Source: an uncultured Oleiphilus sp. (lineage in GTDB: Bacteria; Pseudomonadota; Gammaproteobacteria; Pseudomonadales; Oleiphilaceae). Taken from it: a stretch of 64,000 nt of DNA. Positions 1 through 10,866 of this stretch are shown piece after piece (position 1 is the first letter of the stretch; each line of letters opens with the position of its first letter). The DNA is taken from positions 124,001 through 188,000 of the forward strand of contig CAJWBE010000001.1 of the NCBI GenBank assembly GCA_913020045.1, written 5' to 3'. The notes under the pieces are model-generated. The model did no database searches. It was not told the origin of the DNA and saw nothing but the letters and a program-made list of their open reading frames with translations. A program made the translations under genes and the position numbers.

Positions 1-1
1 A

Positions 2-406
2 TCCGCATCGGCACTAGACGCACTAACTAACTATGAATTCCCAGGAAACGTGCGGGAACTAGAGAACATTATCGAACGGGCTTTCACGCTCTGTGAAAAC
101 GATACGATTGAAATACATGATCTTCAGCTGCGCAGTGACAACAGCCCAGCAGAAGAGAACGTCGTAGACGAGGCCCCACAAAGCGTATCTACCAGTCAGA
201 TAGCAACATCAGTCCAAACTAACGATGGCCCATTAGCCGAGCGGCCAAGTGAACAAAGCTTAGAAGATTATTTAGAATCGATAGAACGAACAGAAATAGA
301 AGCAGCGCTGCAGGCGACCAAGTGGAACCGAACCGCCGCGGCTAAAAAACTAGGTATCACATTTCGTGCGCTGCGTTACCGACTGAAGAAATTAGAAATG
401 GACTAA
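2..406 (+). CDS. pilR: PilR-type sigma54-dependent response regulator, C-terminal part (5' end outside window)
   Basis: This is the end of an NtrC-family response regulator that activates sigma54 promoters. The reading frame is open back to the window edge, so only the last 134 residues are present. The start shows the conserved end of the AAA+ domain (FPGNVRELEN), followed by a linker. The end is a Fis-type helix-turn-helix (WNRTAAAKKLGITFRALRYRLKK). The phrases ERAFTLCE, LEDYLESIER and FRALRYRLKKL match PilR, the activator of type IV pilin transcription, more closely than NtrC. The partner kinase PilS would be expected upstream, outside the window. The receiver and Walker motifs cannot be seen. 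Confidence 0.85.
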   Translation, partial: SASALDALTNYEFPGNVRELENIIERAFTLCENDTIEIHDLQLRSDNSPAEENVVDEAPQSVSTSQIATSVQTNDGPLAERPSEQSLEDYLESIERTEIEAALQATKWNRTAAAKKLGITFRALRYRLKKLEMD

Positions 407-413
407 GCCACAG

Positions 414-1034
414 CTACTTTGAGTCGCCAAGCTCATCATCTTGGTGATTTGCTAACCAGTGGCCCAACTTGCTCGCTTTAGTACTCAGGTAAGAGTCATT
501 GTGTGGGTTTCTCCCCACTTCGATAGGAAGACGCTCAACCACGTCTACGCCACACGCACTTAACGCTTTTACTTTGCGAGGATTGTTAGTCATCAAACGT
601 AGAGATTGTATGCGCAAATGCGCCAGCATATCGGTGCATATTGAGTAGTCTCGCAAGTCAGCCGCAAAACCAAGTTGCTCATTTGCTTCAACCGTATCAG
701 CGCCATTATCTTGCAGCTGATACGCTTTGATCTTGTTTAACAATCCAATCCCACGGCCTTCTTGGCGAAGATACAGCAGCATGCCTCTTCCTTCCTCGGC
801 GATCGACTGCATGGCTTGTTCCAACTGATACCCACAATCACAACGCATGCTAAACAGCGCATCACCGGTCAAACATTCAGAGTGCGTGCGGGCGAGAACG
901 GGCTTACCATCAGAAACATCCCCTAGCGTAAGAACCACATGTTCTTGTCCGGTTTCAACCTCCTCAAACCCATGCATATCAAACACAGCGAAAGGCGTCG
1001 GAAGGCGACAAGATTCTATAAAACGTACGTTCAC
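414..1034 (-). CDS. ribA: GTP cyclohydrolase II
   Basis: RibA opens GTP to 2,5-diamino-6-ribosylamino-pyrimidinone phosphate, the first step of riboflavin synthesis in the cytoplasm. The 206-residue length is that of the stand-alone enzyme. Three zinc-binding cysteines are visible at C54, C65 and C67, followed by the GTP-binding and catalytic segment [17 protein letters not shown] and the later TNNPRKV motif. Translation starts at GTG, preceded by AGGA at a suitable distance. There is no fused RibB domain. It converges on pilR and diverges from the sulfotransferase gene across about 170 bp. No FMN riboswitch was recognised upstream. Confidence 0.95.
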   Translation of the reverse strand: MNVRFIESCRLPTPFAVFDMHGFEEVETGQEHVVLTLGDVSDGKPVLARTHSECLTGDALFSMRCDCGYQLEQAMQSIAEEGRGMLLYLRQEGRGIGLLNKIKAYQLQDNGADTVEANEQLGFAADLRDYSICTDMLAHLRIQSLRLMTNNPRKVKALSACGVDVVERLPIEVGRNPHNDSYLSTKASKLGHWLANHQDDELGDSK

Positions 1035-1205
1035 AAATGGTCCTCGAGTTCAAGAGGGGCGGAATTGTATCACACTATTTTCGGCCGCGCGCCACAGCAA
1101 AAAATAGAGAAACAGCGCATTCTAAACGATGCAGTGTCGCGACAAGCATCGGCTTTATATACACTGTCAGGCTTTCACTCGTCCGTGCAATTTCGCAATT
1201 AAGTT

Positions 1206-2765
1206 ATGGTCTTTATGCATCAAAATCCGCCTTCAATACAGCAGCTTTACCTGCAAGCAAACCAACTCCTTAACCAAGGCCAATTGCAGCAATCTGCGAC
1301 CCTCTTTCAACGAGTATTATCTCTAGATCCTAAGAATAGTGCGGCGGCCTTGCAACTCGCTCGAATTTTATTACGCGCAAACCAAGCCCTAGCAGCGAAA
1401 AACACACTCGAATCCGTACTACCGTTTGCCAAAAGCAATTTCGAATTACTTCACATGTTGGGTGCGCTGCAGTTACAAAGCGGCGCGACAGAAAAAGCAC
1501 TAAGTACCATAGAGCAAGCACTGGCGTTGCGCCCCGAATTTGTACCCACCCTCAACATCAAAGGCAATATTCTCTTAGAGCAACATAAATTTGAAGCTGC
1601 TATCGCTTGTTTTGAAGCCGCAATACGTGTCGACCCAACACAAGTTGATCCGCACAATAATATAGCGTGGGCATATCGCGCACTTGGTGAAAAAGAACAG
1701 GCGATCAAACATTTCAATGCGGCGTACCAGCTGGACAACCGCGTCACCGAAGCCTTAAGCGGCGTTCTTTTGCTGCAACGTAACGAGAAGACCAGTCAGG
1801 CTCCTCGTGATGCGATCAAGCAACTAAAGCGCTCCGACCTAACAATGCCGCAGCGTGTGGAGCTTAACTTTGCCCTTGGTAAAGCGATGGAAGATTGCCG
1901 GGACTACCCCAAGGCATTTTCTTTTTTTGACGAAGGCAACCGACTTTGGCATGAAGCGAACCCTTATAAGATCGAACAAGACATCAAGCTGTTCTCAGAA
2001 CTTAAACGCGCATTGAACCCTGAACGGCTGGAAAAAATTCAGCAAGACAGTCCTGACCACGGATCACCAATACCTATCTTCGTCATTGGAATGCCTCGCT
2101 CATCAACCAGTTTGGTGGAGCAAATACTGGCGAGTCACTCCTTTGTAAGCGGTGCAGGAGAGCTACCTGATATCACTAGCCTGTTAATGAATGGCCACGC
2201 CTTAAATTGGGATCAATCACGAATTCCAGAAATCCGAAGCCACTACCTCACGACATTAAAGAAACACGCACATGGAAAACCGTATGTAGTGGACAAAATG
2301 CCACAAAACTTTCGCTTTGTCGGTATCTTGATGGAGTGCTTCCCCGAAGCGAAGTTTATACACTGCCAGCGTGATGCCAGAGATAACTGTCTATCGCTGT
2401 TCAAGCACCACTTCCCAATGACTAGCCATAACTACGCATACGATCAGCACTCATTGGCGCAGTACCATTTACTTTATCAAGACCTCATGGCGTTCTGGGA
2501 AGCTCATACTGGCAGCCGAGTCCTGAACTTATCATACGAGACACTGGTAGATGACTTTGATAACCAGCTACTTGGCCTACTTAACCACCTTGGACTTGAA
2601 TACGAAGAAGGCTGCAAACACTTCCACGAGACAAAACGAGCGATACGAACGGCGAGTTCCGATCAGGTAAGACGGGGACTTTACAAAAGCGGCGTGGATC
2701 AATGGAAGCATTACGAAACAGAATTAGCAGCGCTTTTCAGCGAGCTAGATAAACGTAACGACTAA
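1206..2765 (+). CDS. TPR-repeat protein with C-terminal sulfotransferase domain
   Basis: The protein has 519 residues. Residues about 10-195 form tetratricopeptide repeats, probably a peptide-binding scaffold. Residues about 285-500 form a PAPS-dependent sulfotransferase domain of the type found in tyrosylprotein and heparan sulfotransferase-like bacterial proteins. The 5'-phosphosulfate loop is visible at 295-302, but reads GMPRSSTS where the family usually has GMPRSGTS. The second PAPS-binding strand ([16 protein letters not shown]) is present. The acceptor substrate is unknown. ATG at 1206 is used; ATG at 1215 is a close alternative and neither has a strong ribosome site. Its stop overlaps the stop of convergent moaA by 3 bp. 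Confidence 0.85.
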   Translation: MVFMHQNPPSIQQLYLQANQLLNQGQLQQSATLFQRVLSLDPKNSAAALQLARILLRANQALAAKNTLESVLPFAKSNFELLHMLGALQLQSGATEKALSTIEQALALRPEFVPTLNIKGNILLEQHKFEAAIACFEAAIRVDPTQVDPHNNIAWAYRALGEKEQAIKHFNAAYQLDNRVTEALSGVLLLQRNEKTSQAPRDAIKQLKRSDLTMPQRVELNFALGKAMEDCRDYPKAFSFFDEGNRLWHEANPYKIEQDIKLFSELKRALNPERLEKIQQDSPDHGSPIPIFVIGMPRSSTSLVEQILASHSFVSGAGELPDITSLLMNGHALNWDQSRIPEIRSHYLTTLKKHAHGKPYVVDKMPQNFRFVGILMECFPEAKFIHCQRDARDNCLSLFKHHFPMTSHNYAYDQHSLAQYHLLYQDLMAFWEAHTGSRVLNLSYETLVDDFDNQLLGLLNHLGLEYEEGCKHFHETKRAIRTASSDQVRRGLYKSGVDQWKHYETELAALFSELDKRND

Positions 2766-3796
2766 CCACCCGTCATACTCATGAATCGCACAATATCGGG
2801 TTCGTTAGAATGATCAAAAAAGTGTCGCTCAGGTTTTAAATCCATCGCATTGACGATCGCCTGCACAAGAGGCGCTTGCTCTCCCGGATTTGCTCGCACA
2901 ACCGCGCGTAAATCCACTGAGTGCTCATGCCCTAAACATAACAAAAGCCGCCCTTCTGCCGTCAACCGAACCCGGTTGCAGTCGCCACAGAAATTATGAC
3001 TGTGTGGAGAAATAAACCCTACACGTGTTTGGGTTTCCGCGATGCTGTGATAGCGAGACGGCCCATCGGTTGCTCGACCAGCGACCTCGCTTAATGTCCA
3101 TGTTTGCTGCAAACGTGCTAAAACATCTTCGTTCGACATAAAAGACTCGGCGCGGCTGTGCTCACTAATCACGCCTAAAGGCATCTCTTCAATAAAACTA
3201 ATGTCTAACTGTTTCGCAATGGCGAACGCTACCAAGTCTTCTATTTCGTCGTCATTTCGACCACGTAATATCACCGCATTAAGCTTAATTTTGTCAAAGC
3301 CCGCCGCTTTCGCTGCGTCAATTCCGGACAATACCTGCGCAACATCACCAGTTCGCGTAAGCTGCTTAAAGCGCTCAGGTTTCAGACTATCTAAACTAAT
3401 ATTCAAGCGCTTTAAACCGGCCTCCTTTAAATCACCCGCAAGCCTTGGAAGCTGAGAGCCATTGCTTGTCATCACCAGCTCGTCCAGCCCATCTAGATTG
3501 GCAATATCACGACATAGCTTCGTTACATTTGTCCGGATCAGGGGCTCGCCACCTGTTAAGCGAATTTTCTTAACCCCAAGAGAGACAAAAGCGTCAGCGA
3601 TTTGGAGAAGCTCTTCAAGAGTAAGTACTTGCTCACGAGGTACAAACGTCATTTCCTCGTCCATACAATACACACAACGAAAGTCGCACCGGTCGGTCAC
3701 AGACATTCTCAAGTAACTTACTTCGCGACCAAAACGGTCGACCAGTCGAGATGTCTCATCCGAACTAGAGTTGCCGTTCTTCGTTCGACCGCTCAT
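2762..3796 (-). CDS. moaA: GTP 3',8-cyclase MoaA (radical SAM)
   Basis: MoaA converts GTP to 3',8-cyclo-7,8-dihydro-GTP, the first step of molybdenum cofactor synthesis, using two 4Fe-4S clusters. The radical SAM cysteines are C37, C41 and C44 (CDFRCVYC). The C-terminal cluster cysteines are C270, C273 and C287. The GGEP motif is present, and the protein ends in the functionally important double glycine (MTGG). The length of 344 is normal. ATG follows GAGGAG at 8 bp. It lies 98 bp downstream of moaC on the same strand, so the two may be cotranscribed; moaB is far away at 45.7 kb. Confidence 0.96.
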   Translation of the reverse strand: MSGRTKNGNSSSDETSRLVDRFGREVSYLRMSVTDRCDFRCVYCMDEEMTFVPREQVLTLEELLQIADAFVSLGVKKIRLTGGEPLIRTNVTKLCRDIANLDGLDELVMTSNGSQLPRLAGDLKEAGLKRLNISLDSLKPERFKQLTRTGDVAQVLSGIDAAKAAGFDKIKLNAVILRGRNDDEIEDLVAFAIAKQLDISFIEEMPLGVISEHSRAESFMSNEDVLARLQQTWTLSEVAGRATDGPSRYHSIAETQTRVGFISPHSHNFCGDCNRVRLTAEGRLLLCLGHEHSVDLRAVVRANPGEQAPLVQAIVNAMDLKPERHFFDHSNEPDIVRFMSMTGG

Positions 3797-3894
3797 TTGC
3801 GATACTCCTCAAGTATATTCAATGCCGCTTTATTGCGACCAAACTAAGTTGTGCACACTTGGCTGACTCAAACAACAACGGTGTACAAGCACGA

Positions 3895-4389
3895 CTAACT
3901 CGCTTGATAGTGTCCACTGCGGCCACCCACCTTTTCAAGCAAGCGAACCCCCTCAATCACCATCGCTTTATCCACCGCCTTGCACATGTCGTATAGCGTT
4001 AACGCCGCCACCGAAACCGCCGTTAGCGCCTCCATCTCGACGCCCGTCTTAGCGTCTAACTTACAACGACTCGTAATTCGCATTGCAACGCACGACGAAT
4101 CATTCACGTCATACTCAGGGACAAGATCAACGGTTACAGAGCTTAAATTTAGAGCATGACAAAGCGGTATAAGTTCCGAGCATTTTTTTGCAGCCATGAT
4201 CCCGGCAATACGGCAAGTCGCTAATACGTCGCCTTTTTTATGCCTCCCTTCAACAATCATTGCTAAGGTCTCGGGTTTCATCATCACACGACCTTCTGCG
4301 GTTGCACTTCGGTGCGTCTCTTCCTTATCACCGACATCGACCATGTGTGCGTGTCCGTTTGCATCTATATGCGTAAAGCTTTCTTCCAT
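3895..4389 (-). CDS. moaC: Cyclic pyranopterin monophosphate synthase MoaC
   Basis: MoaC rearranges the MoaA product to cyclic pyranopterin monophosphate. The 164-residue protein has the family core [32 protein letters not shown] and the later [23 protein letters not shown] segment that carries the catalytic residues. ATG follows AGGAG at 8 bp, which fixes the start. It lies 11 bp after the Nudix/ThiE-like gene and 98 bp before moaA, so it probably belongs to one minus-strand transcription unit with them. Confidence 0.96.
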   Translation of the reverse strand: MEESFTHIDANGHAHMVDVGDKEETHRSATAEGRVMMKPETLAMIVEGRHKKGDVLATCRIAGIMAAKKCSELIPLCHALNLSSVTVDLVPEYDVNDSSCVAMRITSRCKLDAKTGVEMEALTAVSVAALTLYDMCKAVDKAMVIEGVRLLEKVGGRSGHYQAS

Positions 4390-4400
4390 ATTTATGGCTC

Positions 4401-5435
4401 CTATTTATTTCCTGCAGACGGAGGCGCCGCGGCCCATGCCGATATCGCCGCGATGCCTTGAGCACCGTTTTGTCGAGCCTGTGAAAGATCTGAATCTGAC
4501 ATTCCACCAAGTGCGAACACAGGGATATTAAACGTGCTAACTAACTGAGTGAACCGTGCCCAACCCATTGCATTTGCACCTGGGTGAGAATTTGTCGCGG
4601 CAACGGGTGACAAGGTAGCAAACTGAACGCCAAGGCCTCGCGCATGGTCCAGCTCTGCTTGATCATGACAAGACATACCAAAGCGACGACCCGGGTAATT
4701 ATCCAATGTCATATAGCGCTTTGCAGCCGAACTGGGCAAGTGTATATAAACAGCGTCGATATCATCAAGATCAGCGGGGTCGCCATGCAGCATAATAGTA
4801 AGCCCAGTGCTTTCGAACTCAGATACTAGTAACGAAGCTCTCGTAAAGTATTGTTCTATAGTCCAAGCAGGTTGACGCAAAATGACGTGAGAAATACCTT
4901 CCTTACAAAGATGATGCAGTGCCGCGCGCGCTTCAGACAAACCATTCACGCTAGGTGTGATGGCAAGTCGACCCGGTAACTGACACGCTGATAAAATTGA
5001 TTTGTTCGCGACCGGAAAATCATAGCTTTCCAGTTCGGTCACGGGAACCCAGCGCACCGGTTGACCTTCTCTGCCGTGGGGAGTACCAGAAAATTCAGTC
5101 ACAACAAAAACATCCAGTAAAACGCTTTTATCGTCATAATCATGCTGAATCTGAATCAGGGGATATAGAGGTTCACGAGTTAAGTCGAGCGTCAGCCCTA
5201 ACTCCTCGTTGAGCTCTCGACTCAACGCAACCTGCACAGTCTCAAGCGCTTCAACCTTTCCCCCAGGGAACTCCCAAAGGCCACCCTGATGCGCATCGTC
5301 CGCGCGCTTGCTAATCAAGATTTCGCGACCACCGCTTGCACTAAACCGCTCAATCACTGCAACCGCAACGTGCACAACCTTAGTGTAATGAGCTGTAGGC
5401 ATGGAGTTAGTCTCTGTCACCACACGAGTAGTCAA
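4401..5435 (-). CDS. mutT: Nudix (MutT-like) hydrolase fused to a ThiE-like domain
   Basis: The protein has 344 residues in two domains. Residues about 18-150 are a MutT-type Nudix hydrolase with a perfect Nudix box at 59-81 (GGK, then E65, then RELNEELGL). This domain should hydrolyse oxidised nucleoside triphosphates such as 8-oxo-dGTP. Residues about 160-335 resemble thiamine-phosphate synthase/TenI ([33 protein letters not shown]). The same fusion sits after argJ in Pseudomonas. Whether the second domain is catalytic is unknown. The start is TTG, supported by AGGAG at 5 bp, 16 bp downstream of argJ. Confidence 0.9.
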   Translation of the reverse strand: MTTRVVTETNSMPTAHYTKVVHVAVAVIERFSASGGREILISKRADDAHQGGLWEFPGGKVEALETVQVALSRELNEELGLTLDLTREPLYPLIQIQHDYDDKSVLLDVFVVTEFSGTPHGREGQPVRWVPVTELESYDFPVANKSILSACQLPGRLAITPSVNGLSEARAALHHLCKEGISHVILRQPAWTIEQYFTRASLLVSEFESTGLTIMLHGDPADLDDIDAVYIHLPSSAAKRYMTLDNYPGRRFGMSCHDQAELDHARGLGVQFATLSPVAATNSHPGANAMGWARFTQLVSTFNIPVFALGGMSDSDLSQARQNGAQGIAAISAWAAAPPSAGNK

Positions 5436-5451
5436 AACGGCTCCTAGAAAG

Positions 5452-6684
5452 CTAGGTTCGATAGTCAGCGTTTATAGTGACGTACTCATGTGAAAGATCG
5501 GTAGTCCAAACTGTCTCGGTATGACCCCCTCTTCCAAGCACTACGCGAATTAAGATTTCGTGCTGATCCATGACAGCTTGGCCGTCCTCTTCTCGATAAG
5601 AAGCACTTCGACCGCCTTGCTCAACAATACACACGTCATTCAAGTACACAGCTACTTTCGACAAATCAAAGTCAGGAATAGGTGATCGACCTAACGCGGC
5701 GAGGATTCTGCCCCAGTTTGGATCTGAGGCAAACAATGCAGTTTTGACCAGCGGGGAATGCGCAATCGTGTAGGCCGTTTCGAGAGCCTCTTCTTTGTTC
5801 TTAGCCTGCTCCACGGAAACAGTGACAAACTTAGTCGCGCCTTCTCCATCCCGAACAATCGCCTGAGCTAAATCAACTAGAACTTGCTTAAGGGTCGCTT
5901 TAAAGGCAGGAAAATCAGGGTGGTTAGCTTCAATTTGCGGCGCACTCGCGCTGCCTGTTGCTATTAAGATACAAGAGTCATTAGTTGAGGTGTCGCCATC
6001 AATGGTGATGCGGTTAAAACTCAAATCGGCCAATTCCGTTAAGAGGCTATGACATAGCTCATCAGATAGTTTTGCATCTGTCGCGACAAAAGCCAGCATT
6101 GTCGCCATGTTTGGCTTAATCATGCCCGCGCCTTTGCTAATACCACTAAACGATAGGGTATGCCCCGCGTAACTTACAGTGGCCGCAGCACCTTTCGGAC
6201 GGGTATCGGTCGTCATGATGCCCTCAGCAGCACTCGACCATTGATCGGGCGAAAGGTTGTTTAATGCTGACGACAGTGACTTCGTTATCTTCTCAACAGG
6301 TAAGGTCTCTCCAATCACTCCGGTCGAAAACGGTAGGATTGCAACATCTTCGACACCCGTTTCTTGACCCAAGGCGCGGCAACACTCTTGCGCATCAGCC
6401 ATACCTTGCTCACCCGTACCTGCATTGGCATTACCCGTATTAATCAACAGATACGCGGCGCTGGACTGGGCAATACTATTCGTGAGGTTTTGCTTGCAGA
6501 TGGTGACAGGTGCGGCGCAAAAAGCATTTTGCGTGAATACGCCAGCACAAGCTGAGCCTAGCGCCATTTCAATGATGACCAAGTCTTTGCGATTCTCTTT
6601 CTTGATCCCTGCGCACGCTACACCCAAGCGCAGGCCATCAATCACATTAAACTTAGGGAGTTCATTTTTGCCTACAGCCACCAC
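5452..6684 (-). CDS. argJ: Bifunctional glutamate N-acetyltransferase / amino-acid acetyltransferase ArgJ
   Basis: ArgJ transfers acetyl from N-acetylornithine to glutamate, recycling the acetyl group in arginine synthesis. It is made as a precursor that cleaves itself. The cleavage site is visible in KPNMATMLAF, with T195 as the expected nucleophile, within a 410-residue protein of normal length. The N-terminal GVACAGIK and C-terminal ILIRVVLGRG segments fit the family. The start is GTG, with AGGAGG just upstream. It lies about 100 bp downstream of secA, separated by two hairpins, and is followed closely by the Nudix gene. Confidence 0.96.
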   Translation of the reverse strand: MVAVGKNELPKFNVIDGLRLGVACAGIKKENRKDLVIIEMALGSACAGVFTQNAFCAAPVTICKQNLTNSIAQSSAAYLLINTGNANAGTGEQGMADAQECCRALGQETGVEDVAILPFSTGVIGETLPVEKITKSLSSALNNLSPDQWSSAAEGIMTTDTRPKGAAATVSYAGHTLSFSGISKGAGMIKPNMATMLAFVATDAKLSDELCHSLLTELADLSFNRITIDGDTSTNDSCILIATGSASAPQIEANHPDFPAFKATLKQVLVDLAQAIVRDGEGATKFVTVSVEQAKNKEEALETAYTIAHSPLVKTALFASDPNWGRILAALGRSPIPDFDLSKVAVYLNDVCIVEQGGRSASYREEDGQAVMDQHEILIRVVLGRGGHTETVWTTDLSHEYVTINADYRT

Positions 6685-6737
6685 GGCCTCCTATTTTCGT
6701 AACCAATCTATTGCCGCTTAATTAAAACAGCACTAAT

Positions 6738-6783
6738 AGCGCGAGGCGCTTTGGCAGGAGAGCTAAACAAGCAATCCTGCCAA
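6738..6783 (-). terminator. Tandem hairpins between secA and argJ
   Basis: Read on the minus strand, TTGGCAGGA and TCCTGCCAA (6775-6783 and 6751-6759) form a 9-bp stem with a 15-nt loop. It is followed at once by a small AGCGC/GCGCT hairpin (6738-6750) and then a weakly T-rich stretch. The pair lies directly after the secA stop. It may end or attenuate secA transcription before argJ, although the U-tract is poor. Confidence 0.4.
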
Positions 6784-6788
6784 GCATT

Positions 6789-9539
6789 TTAACCCGTCAC
6801 TTGGCCGTGGCACTGTTTGAATTTCTTACCAGAACCACACGGGCAGGGTTCATTACGGCCCACTTTTCGCCCATCTCGAGTCATTGGTTCTTGCCGCTGC
6901 TCCTCTGCCGGGGCTTGGCCCGCGTCAGCAGGAGGCTGGCCGTCGGCAACCGATGCTTCAGCGTGCTCAGCTTTCGCACTGCCGAGCTGGGCTTCTAATG
7001 CCTCTTTACGTTGGCGTTCAACCTCGGCGAGTTCTTCTTCAGACTGTATTTTGACGTGACTGGTAATACGTACAATATCGTGTTTCAGCGTATTCAAGAG
7101 AGTCTCAAACATCTGGAACGCTTCTTTCTTATACTCTTGCTTTGGGTTCTTCTGGGCATAACTTCGTAGATGAATGCCCTGTCTAAGGAAGTCCATCGAC
7201 GCTAAATGATCTTTCCACAAGGTGTCCAAGATATGTAAGAAGATTTGCTTTTCAAATGCGCGCATCGACTCAGCGCCCGCCACCTCTTCTTTCTCCTGAT
7301 AAACCTGAGTGACTTTCTCAAGAATACGAACCCTTAACGACTCTTCATGCAAGTCATCTTCATCATCTAGCCACTGCTGAACAGGCAGCGTAACCGCGAA
7401 CTCTCGCTCTAATTCTTGCTCAAGACGAGGTACATCCCACTGTTCTTCTATGCTCTGCGGCGGAATACAGCCACTGATAACATCATTAACGACTTCTTCG
7501 CGAATCGCGGTGACAATTTCAGAAATATCATCTGATTCCATCACGTGGTTACGCTGATCATAAACCACTGACCGCTGATCGTTTGCCACATCATCGTATT
7601 CTAGTAGCGATTTACGAATATCGAAGTTGCGACCTTCGACTTTACGCTGTGCTTTTTCAATCGCATTACTCACCATCTTATGCTCGATGGCTTCGCCTTT
7701 CTCCATGCCTAAACGCTGCATAATGCCGCGCACTCTGTCCGACGCGAACAAACGCATTAAGTTATCTTCAAGCGAAAGAAAGAAACGTGTACTTCCGGGG
7801 TCGCCTTGGCGGCCTGAACGGCCTCGCAGCTGATTATCAATACGGCGCGATTCATGCCGTTCGGTCGCTAAAATATGAAGACCGCCAGCCTCTTTAACGG
7901 CTTTATTGCGTACTTCCCAATCCGCTTTGATCTTTGCGACTTCCTCATCACTCGGATCTTTTAACGCTTTCACTTCCGCTTCCCAGTTGCCACCCAAAAC
8001 GATATCCGTTCCACGGCCGGCCATGTTGGTGGCGATTGTGATGGTTCCGGGCATGCCTGCTTGAGCGACAATCGGTGCCTCTTGAGCATGCTGCTTAGCA
8101 TTCAATACACGGTGTTTGATCCCGTCTTTCTTTAACAGTCCCGACAAATACTCTGACGCCTCGATCGATGCTGTACCGACCAAAACCGGACGTTTCTGCG
8201 CGACAACCGCTTTGATTTCATCAATGATCGCTTGAAATTTTTCTTCCTGAGTCAAATAGACCAAGTCATTGTAGTCTTTACGCTCAATCTCTTTATTGGT
8301 CGGTATGACAACCACATCCAATCCATAAATTTGGTGAAATTCAAACGCTTCGGTATCTGCAGTACCCGTCATTCCCGCTAACTTTTTATAGAGTCGGAAA
8401 TAATTCTGGAACGTATTGGAGGCTAAGGTCTGACTCTCAGCTTGAATCGCGACACCTTCTTTGGCTTCGATCGCTTGATGCAAGCCCTCACCCCAGCGAC
8501 GCCCTGCCATGGTTCGACCTGTGTGTTCATCAATAATCACGATTTGCTTGTTCTGAACAATGTAATCAACATCTTTGATATACAAATACTGAGCTCTAAG
8601 CGCAGCATGAACATGATGCAGCAAGTTTAGGTTCGCTGGCGCGTAAAGGCTGTCACCCTCGGACAATACGCCCTGCTCCGTGAGCAGCCCTTCTAAGTGG
8701 GTCAATCCTGCTTCGGTCAACTCTGCATTTTTAGTTTTCTCATCGATGGTGTAATGACCATCATCGACAGGCTTTCCATCTTCACCGACCTCGGCCTGGA
8801 CAAGCTGCGGAATAAGAGTTTTGGTTTGTTTGTAAAGTTTAGAGTTGTCCTGCGCCGCGCCGGAAATAACCAAGGGGGTACGCGCTTCATCAATTAAGAT
8901 AGAGTCGACTTCATCTACGATCGCGAAGTTCAGACCGCGCTGATTTTTTAGCTCAACGCTAAAGGCCATGTTATCTCTAAGATAATCAAAACCGAATTCG
9001 TTATTGGTACCGTAGGTAATATCAGATTGGTAAGCCGCTTTCTTTTCTTCTGGGGACTGACCTGCATAAACAACCCCAACGCTCAAACCAAGGAAGTTGT
9101 AGAGAGGCTCCATCCATTTTGAGTCACGTTTAGCCAAGTAGTCGTTGACGGTAACAACATGAACACCTTTACCCTCAAGTCCATTAAGGTAGACCGGCAA
9201 TGTCGCGACAAGGGTTTTACCTTCCCCGGTTCTCATTTCAGCGATTCGACCTTCATGCAGGGTAATTCCGCCCACCAGCTGCATATCAAAGTGGCGCATA
9301 TTCATCACTCGCTTACCGGCCTCTCTAGCGACAGCAAACGCCTCTGGCAAAACTTTATCTAGCGTTTCGCCACCAGCTATTCGAGCTTTGAAATCAGCGG
9401 TTTTCGATTGTAATGAAGCATCGTCGAGCTTTGAAAGCTCTTCTTCTAAAGCATTGATAGAGGTAACAACTTTGCCCATGCGCTTTAGTTCACGCTTGTT
9501 CTTGCTGCCGAATAGTTTGGCTAACGCTGATGAAAACAT
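6789..9539 (-). CDS. secA: Preprotein translocase ATPase SecA
   Basis: SecA drives secretory proteins through SecYEG using ATP at the inner membrane. The 916-residue length is typical. Walker A is TGEGKT with K108, and the DEAD-type box is [12 protein letters not shown]. The preprotein-binding and helical scaffold regions follow. The second motor domain is marked by [14 protein letters not shown] and [11 protein letters not shown]. The C-terminus is a low-complexity linker rich in Ala, Gln and Glu, ending in the zinc motif [14 protein letters not shown] that binds SecB and phospholipid. It is preceded by about 230 bp without a gene, which should hold its promoter; none was firmly identified and no SecM-like leader was seen. 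Confidence 0.98.
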   Translation of the reverse strand: MFSSALAKLFGSKNKRELKRMGKVVTSINALEEELSKLDDASLQSKTADFKARIAGGETLDKVLPEAFAVAREAGKRVMNMRHFDMQLVGGITLHEGRIAEMRTGEGKTLVATLPVYLNGLEGKGVHVVTVNDYLAKRDSKWMEPLYNFLGLSVGVVYAGQSPEEKKAAYQSDITYGTNNEFGFDYLRDNMAFSVELKNQRGLNFAIVDEVDSILIDEARTPLVISGAAQDNSKLYKQTKTLIPQLVQAEVGEDGKPVDDGHYTIDEKTKNAELTEAGLTHLEGLLTEQGVLSEGDSLYAPANLNLLHHVHAALRAQYLYIKDVDYIVQNKQIVIIDEHTGRTMAGRRWGEGLHQAIEAKEGVAIQAESQTLASNTFQNYFRLYKKLAGMTGTADTEAFEFHQIYGLDVVVIPTNKEIERKDYNDLVYLTQEEKFQAIIDEIKAVVAQKRPVLVGTASIEASEYLSGLLKKDGIKHRVLNAKQHAQEAPIVAQAGMPGTITIATNMAGRGTDIVLGGNWEAEVKALKDPSDEEVAKIKADWEVRNKAVKEAGGLHILATERHESRRIDNQLRGRSGRQGDPGSTRFFLSLEDNLMRLFASDRVRGIMQRLGMEKGEAIEHKMVSNAIEKAQRKVEGRNFDIRKSLLEYDDVANDQRSVVYDQRNHVMESDDISEIVTAIREEVVNDVISGCIPPQSIEEQWDVPRLEQELEREFAVTLPVQQWLDDEDDLHEESLRVRILEKVTQVYQEKEEVAGAESMRAFEKQIFLHILDTLWKDHLASMDFLRQGIHLRSYAQKNPKQEYKKEAFQMFETLLNTLKHDIVRITSHVKIQSEEELAEVERQRKEALEAQLGSAKAEHAEASVADGQPPADAGQAPAEEQRQEPMTRDGRKVGRNEPCPCGSGKKFKQCHGQVTG

Positions 9540-9770
9540 AATGATCTTCTTATAACTTTGATTCGATTAAGTCTGAGTTGGCAGGAAGGAAGATCGATTC
9601 GGTACGTTGGTACACCGAGATCCAATCGTATTACTTCGAATACCCATTGACTGAAAAAATAAGGCCCCAATTCTACAGTTATTTATAATGGGAGCGGAAG
9701 AGGTGTTTACAAGCTTTCGAGAGGCAAAAAATTGCCCAAATGGAAAAACTGTCGACTCGAGCCGATTTAA

Positions 9771-10715
9771 TTAACGGCTCGCCCGATGAATATACTTTTT
9801 GGGGTCTAGGGTTCGGTTGTTTTTAATGACTTCATAATGAACGTGAGGCCCCGTCGAACGACCGGTACTACCCATTCGAGCAATCACTTGGCCTTTTTCA
9901 ACTATTTCACCCACTTCGACCTCAACTTCTTTGCAGTGCGCATAGCGTGTCGAGTAGCCCGCGCCATGACTAACTTCGACAAGATTTCCATAGCCATAAC
10001 GCTCGCCGGCCCAAGTCACTACTCCCGATGCAGACGCCATAATGTCGCTACCCTCTTTGCCAGCAAAGTCCACCCCTGCATGCCATGCGCGCTTACCAGT
10101 AAATGGGTCTGAACGGTAACCGTAAGGCGAAGACATCCAGCCCCAACCAATAGGGCGCCCCGCAATAAACAGCTCACTCTGAATCGAGCGACTCTCATAT
10201 AAGGAAGAAATCAGTTCAAGTTGCTGCTCTCGACTAACAAGCTGTCGCTCAATACGTGCCAATGAGTCCTTGAGTTCTGTTTCGGAAAAAGACTGCCCCT
10301 CTTCTGAGTCAACAGGGCCACCCACTGCCGGCTCCGTTGAAAAGTCGAATTCTCCATTCTTTAGCTTGGCCACTTGAGTTAAGCGCTGCCCCAACGCATC
10401 TAAACGCAACAGCCGGGCATGCATTTCGCCCATCCTTAGTGTCAGCGCATCTAAACGCTGCTTAGCATGCTGATCAATGTCAGATAGCTGCTGCTTTTGC
10501 TCTGTTAACTTGTCTCGCCATGCACTTACCGCTTCGGGAGATACAATGTAGTCGCTCGGGTCATCCACTGCGACCGGCTGGCCTAAAGAGTAGCCAAGTG
10601 CAACAAGCAGGAACGAAGCCGCCAAAAACACAGACGCGACTAACAACACGCCCATGCCGTGTAGCTTCATCACACGTGACTTACCGTGATTCTTACCTAC
10701 AAAAATGATATTCAT
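9771..10715 (-). CDS. M23 family metallopeptidase (LytM domain) with coiled coil
   Basis: This is a membrane-anchored peptidoglycan endopeptidase-like protein of 314 residues. One transmembrane segment lies at about 19-43. A coiled coil follows at about 65-175, then a LytM/M23 domain to the end. The zinc and catalytic residues look intact: H212 and D216 (HAGVD), H260, and H291/H293 (HVH). The same kind of gene lies between secA and lpxC in Pseudomonas. It may cut cell-wall cross-links during growth or division; that role is inferred. AAGG upstream supports the ATG. It diverges from the DUF721 gene. Confidence 0.88.
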   Translation of the reverse strand: MNIIFVGKNHGKSRVMKLHGMGVLLVASVFLAASFLLVALGYSLGQPVAVDDPSDYIVSPEAVSAWRDKLTEQKQQLSDIDQHAKQRLDALTLRMGEMHARLLRLDALGQRLTQVAKLKNGEFDFSTEPAVGGPVDSEEGQSFSETELKDSLARIERQLVSREQQLELISSLYESRSIQSELFIAGRPIGWGWMSSPYGYRSDPFTGKRAWHAGVDFAGKEGSDIMASASGVVTWAGERYGYGNLVEVSHGAGYSTRYAHCKEVEVEVGEIVEKGQVIARMGSTGRSTGPHVHYEVIKNNRTLDPKKYIHRASR

Positions 10716-10866
10716 AAAGTTTGCCTTACCTTTGGTGCCGCATCCCTAAATGAAACGCAACAACCCTTCTCCTTGTTATTTTAGTGTATAAGATGCAACA
10801 AGGGTGCCGTATTATAACAACGTCAAACACGACCGCCGTACTTTAACGCTTGCGAAAACCATTAAA

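Noticed and set aside
1035-1205. FMN riboswitch before ribA
   Set aside because: The conserved RFN-element helices were not seen in this 170-bp divergent region.
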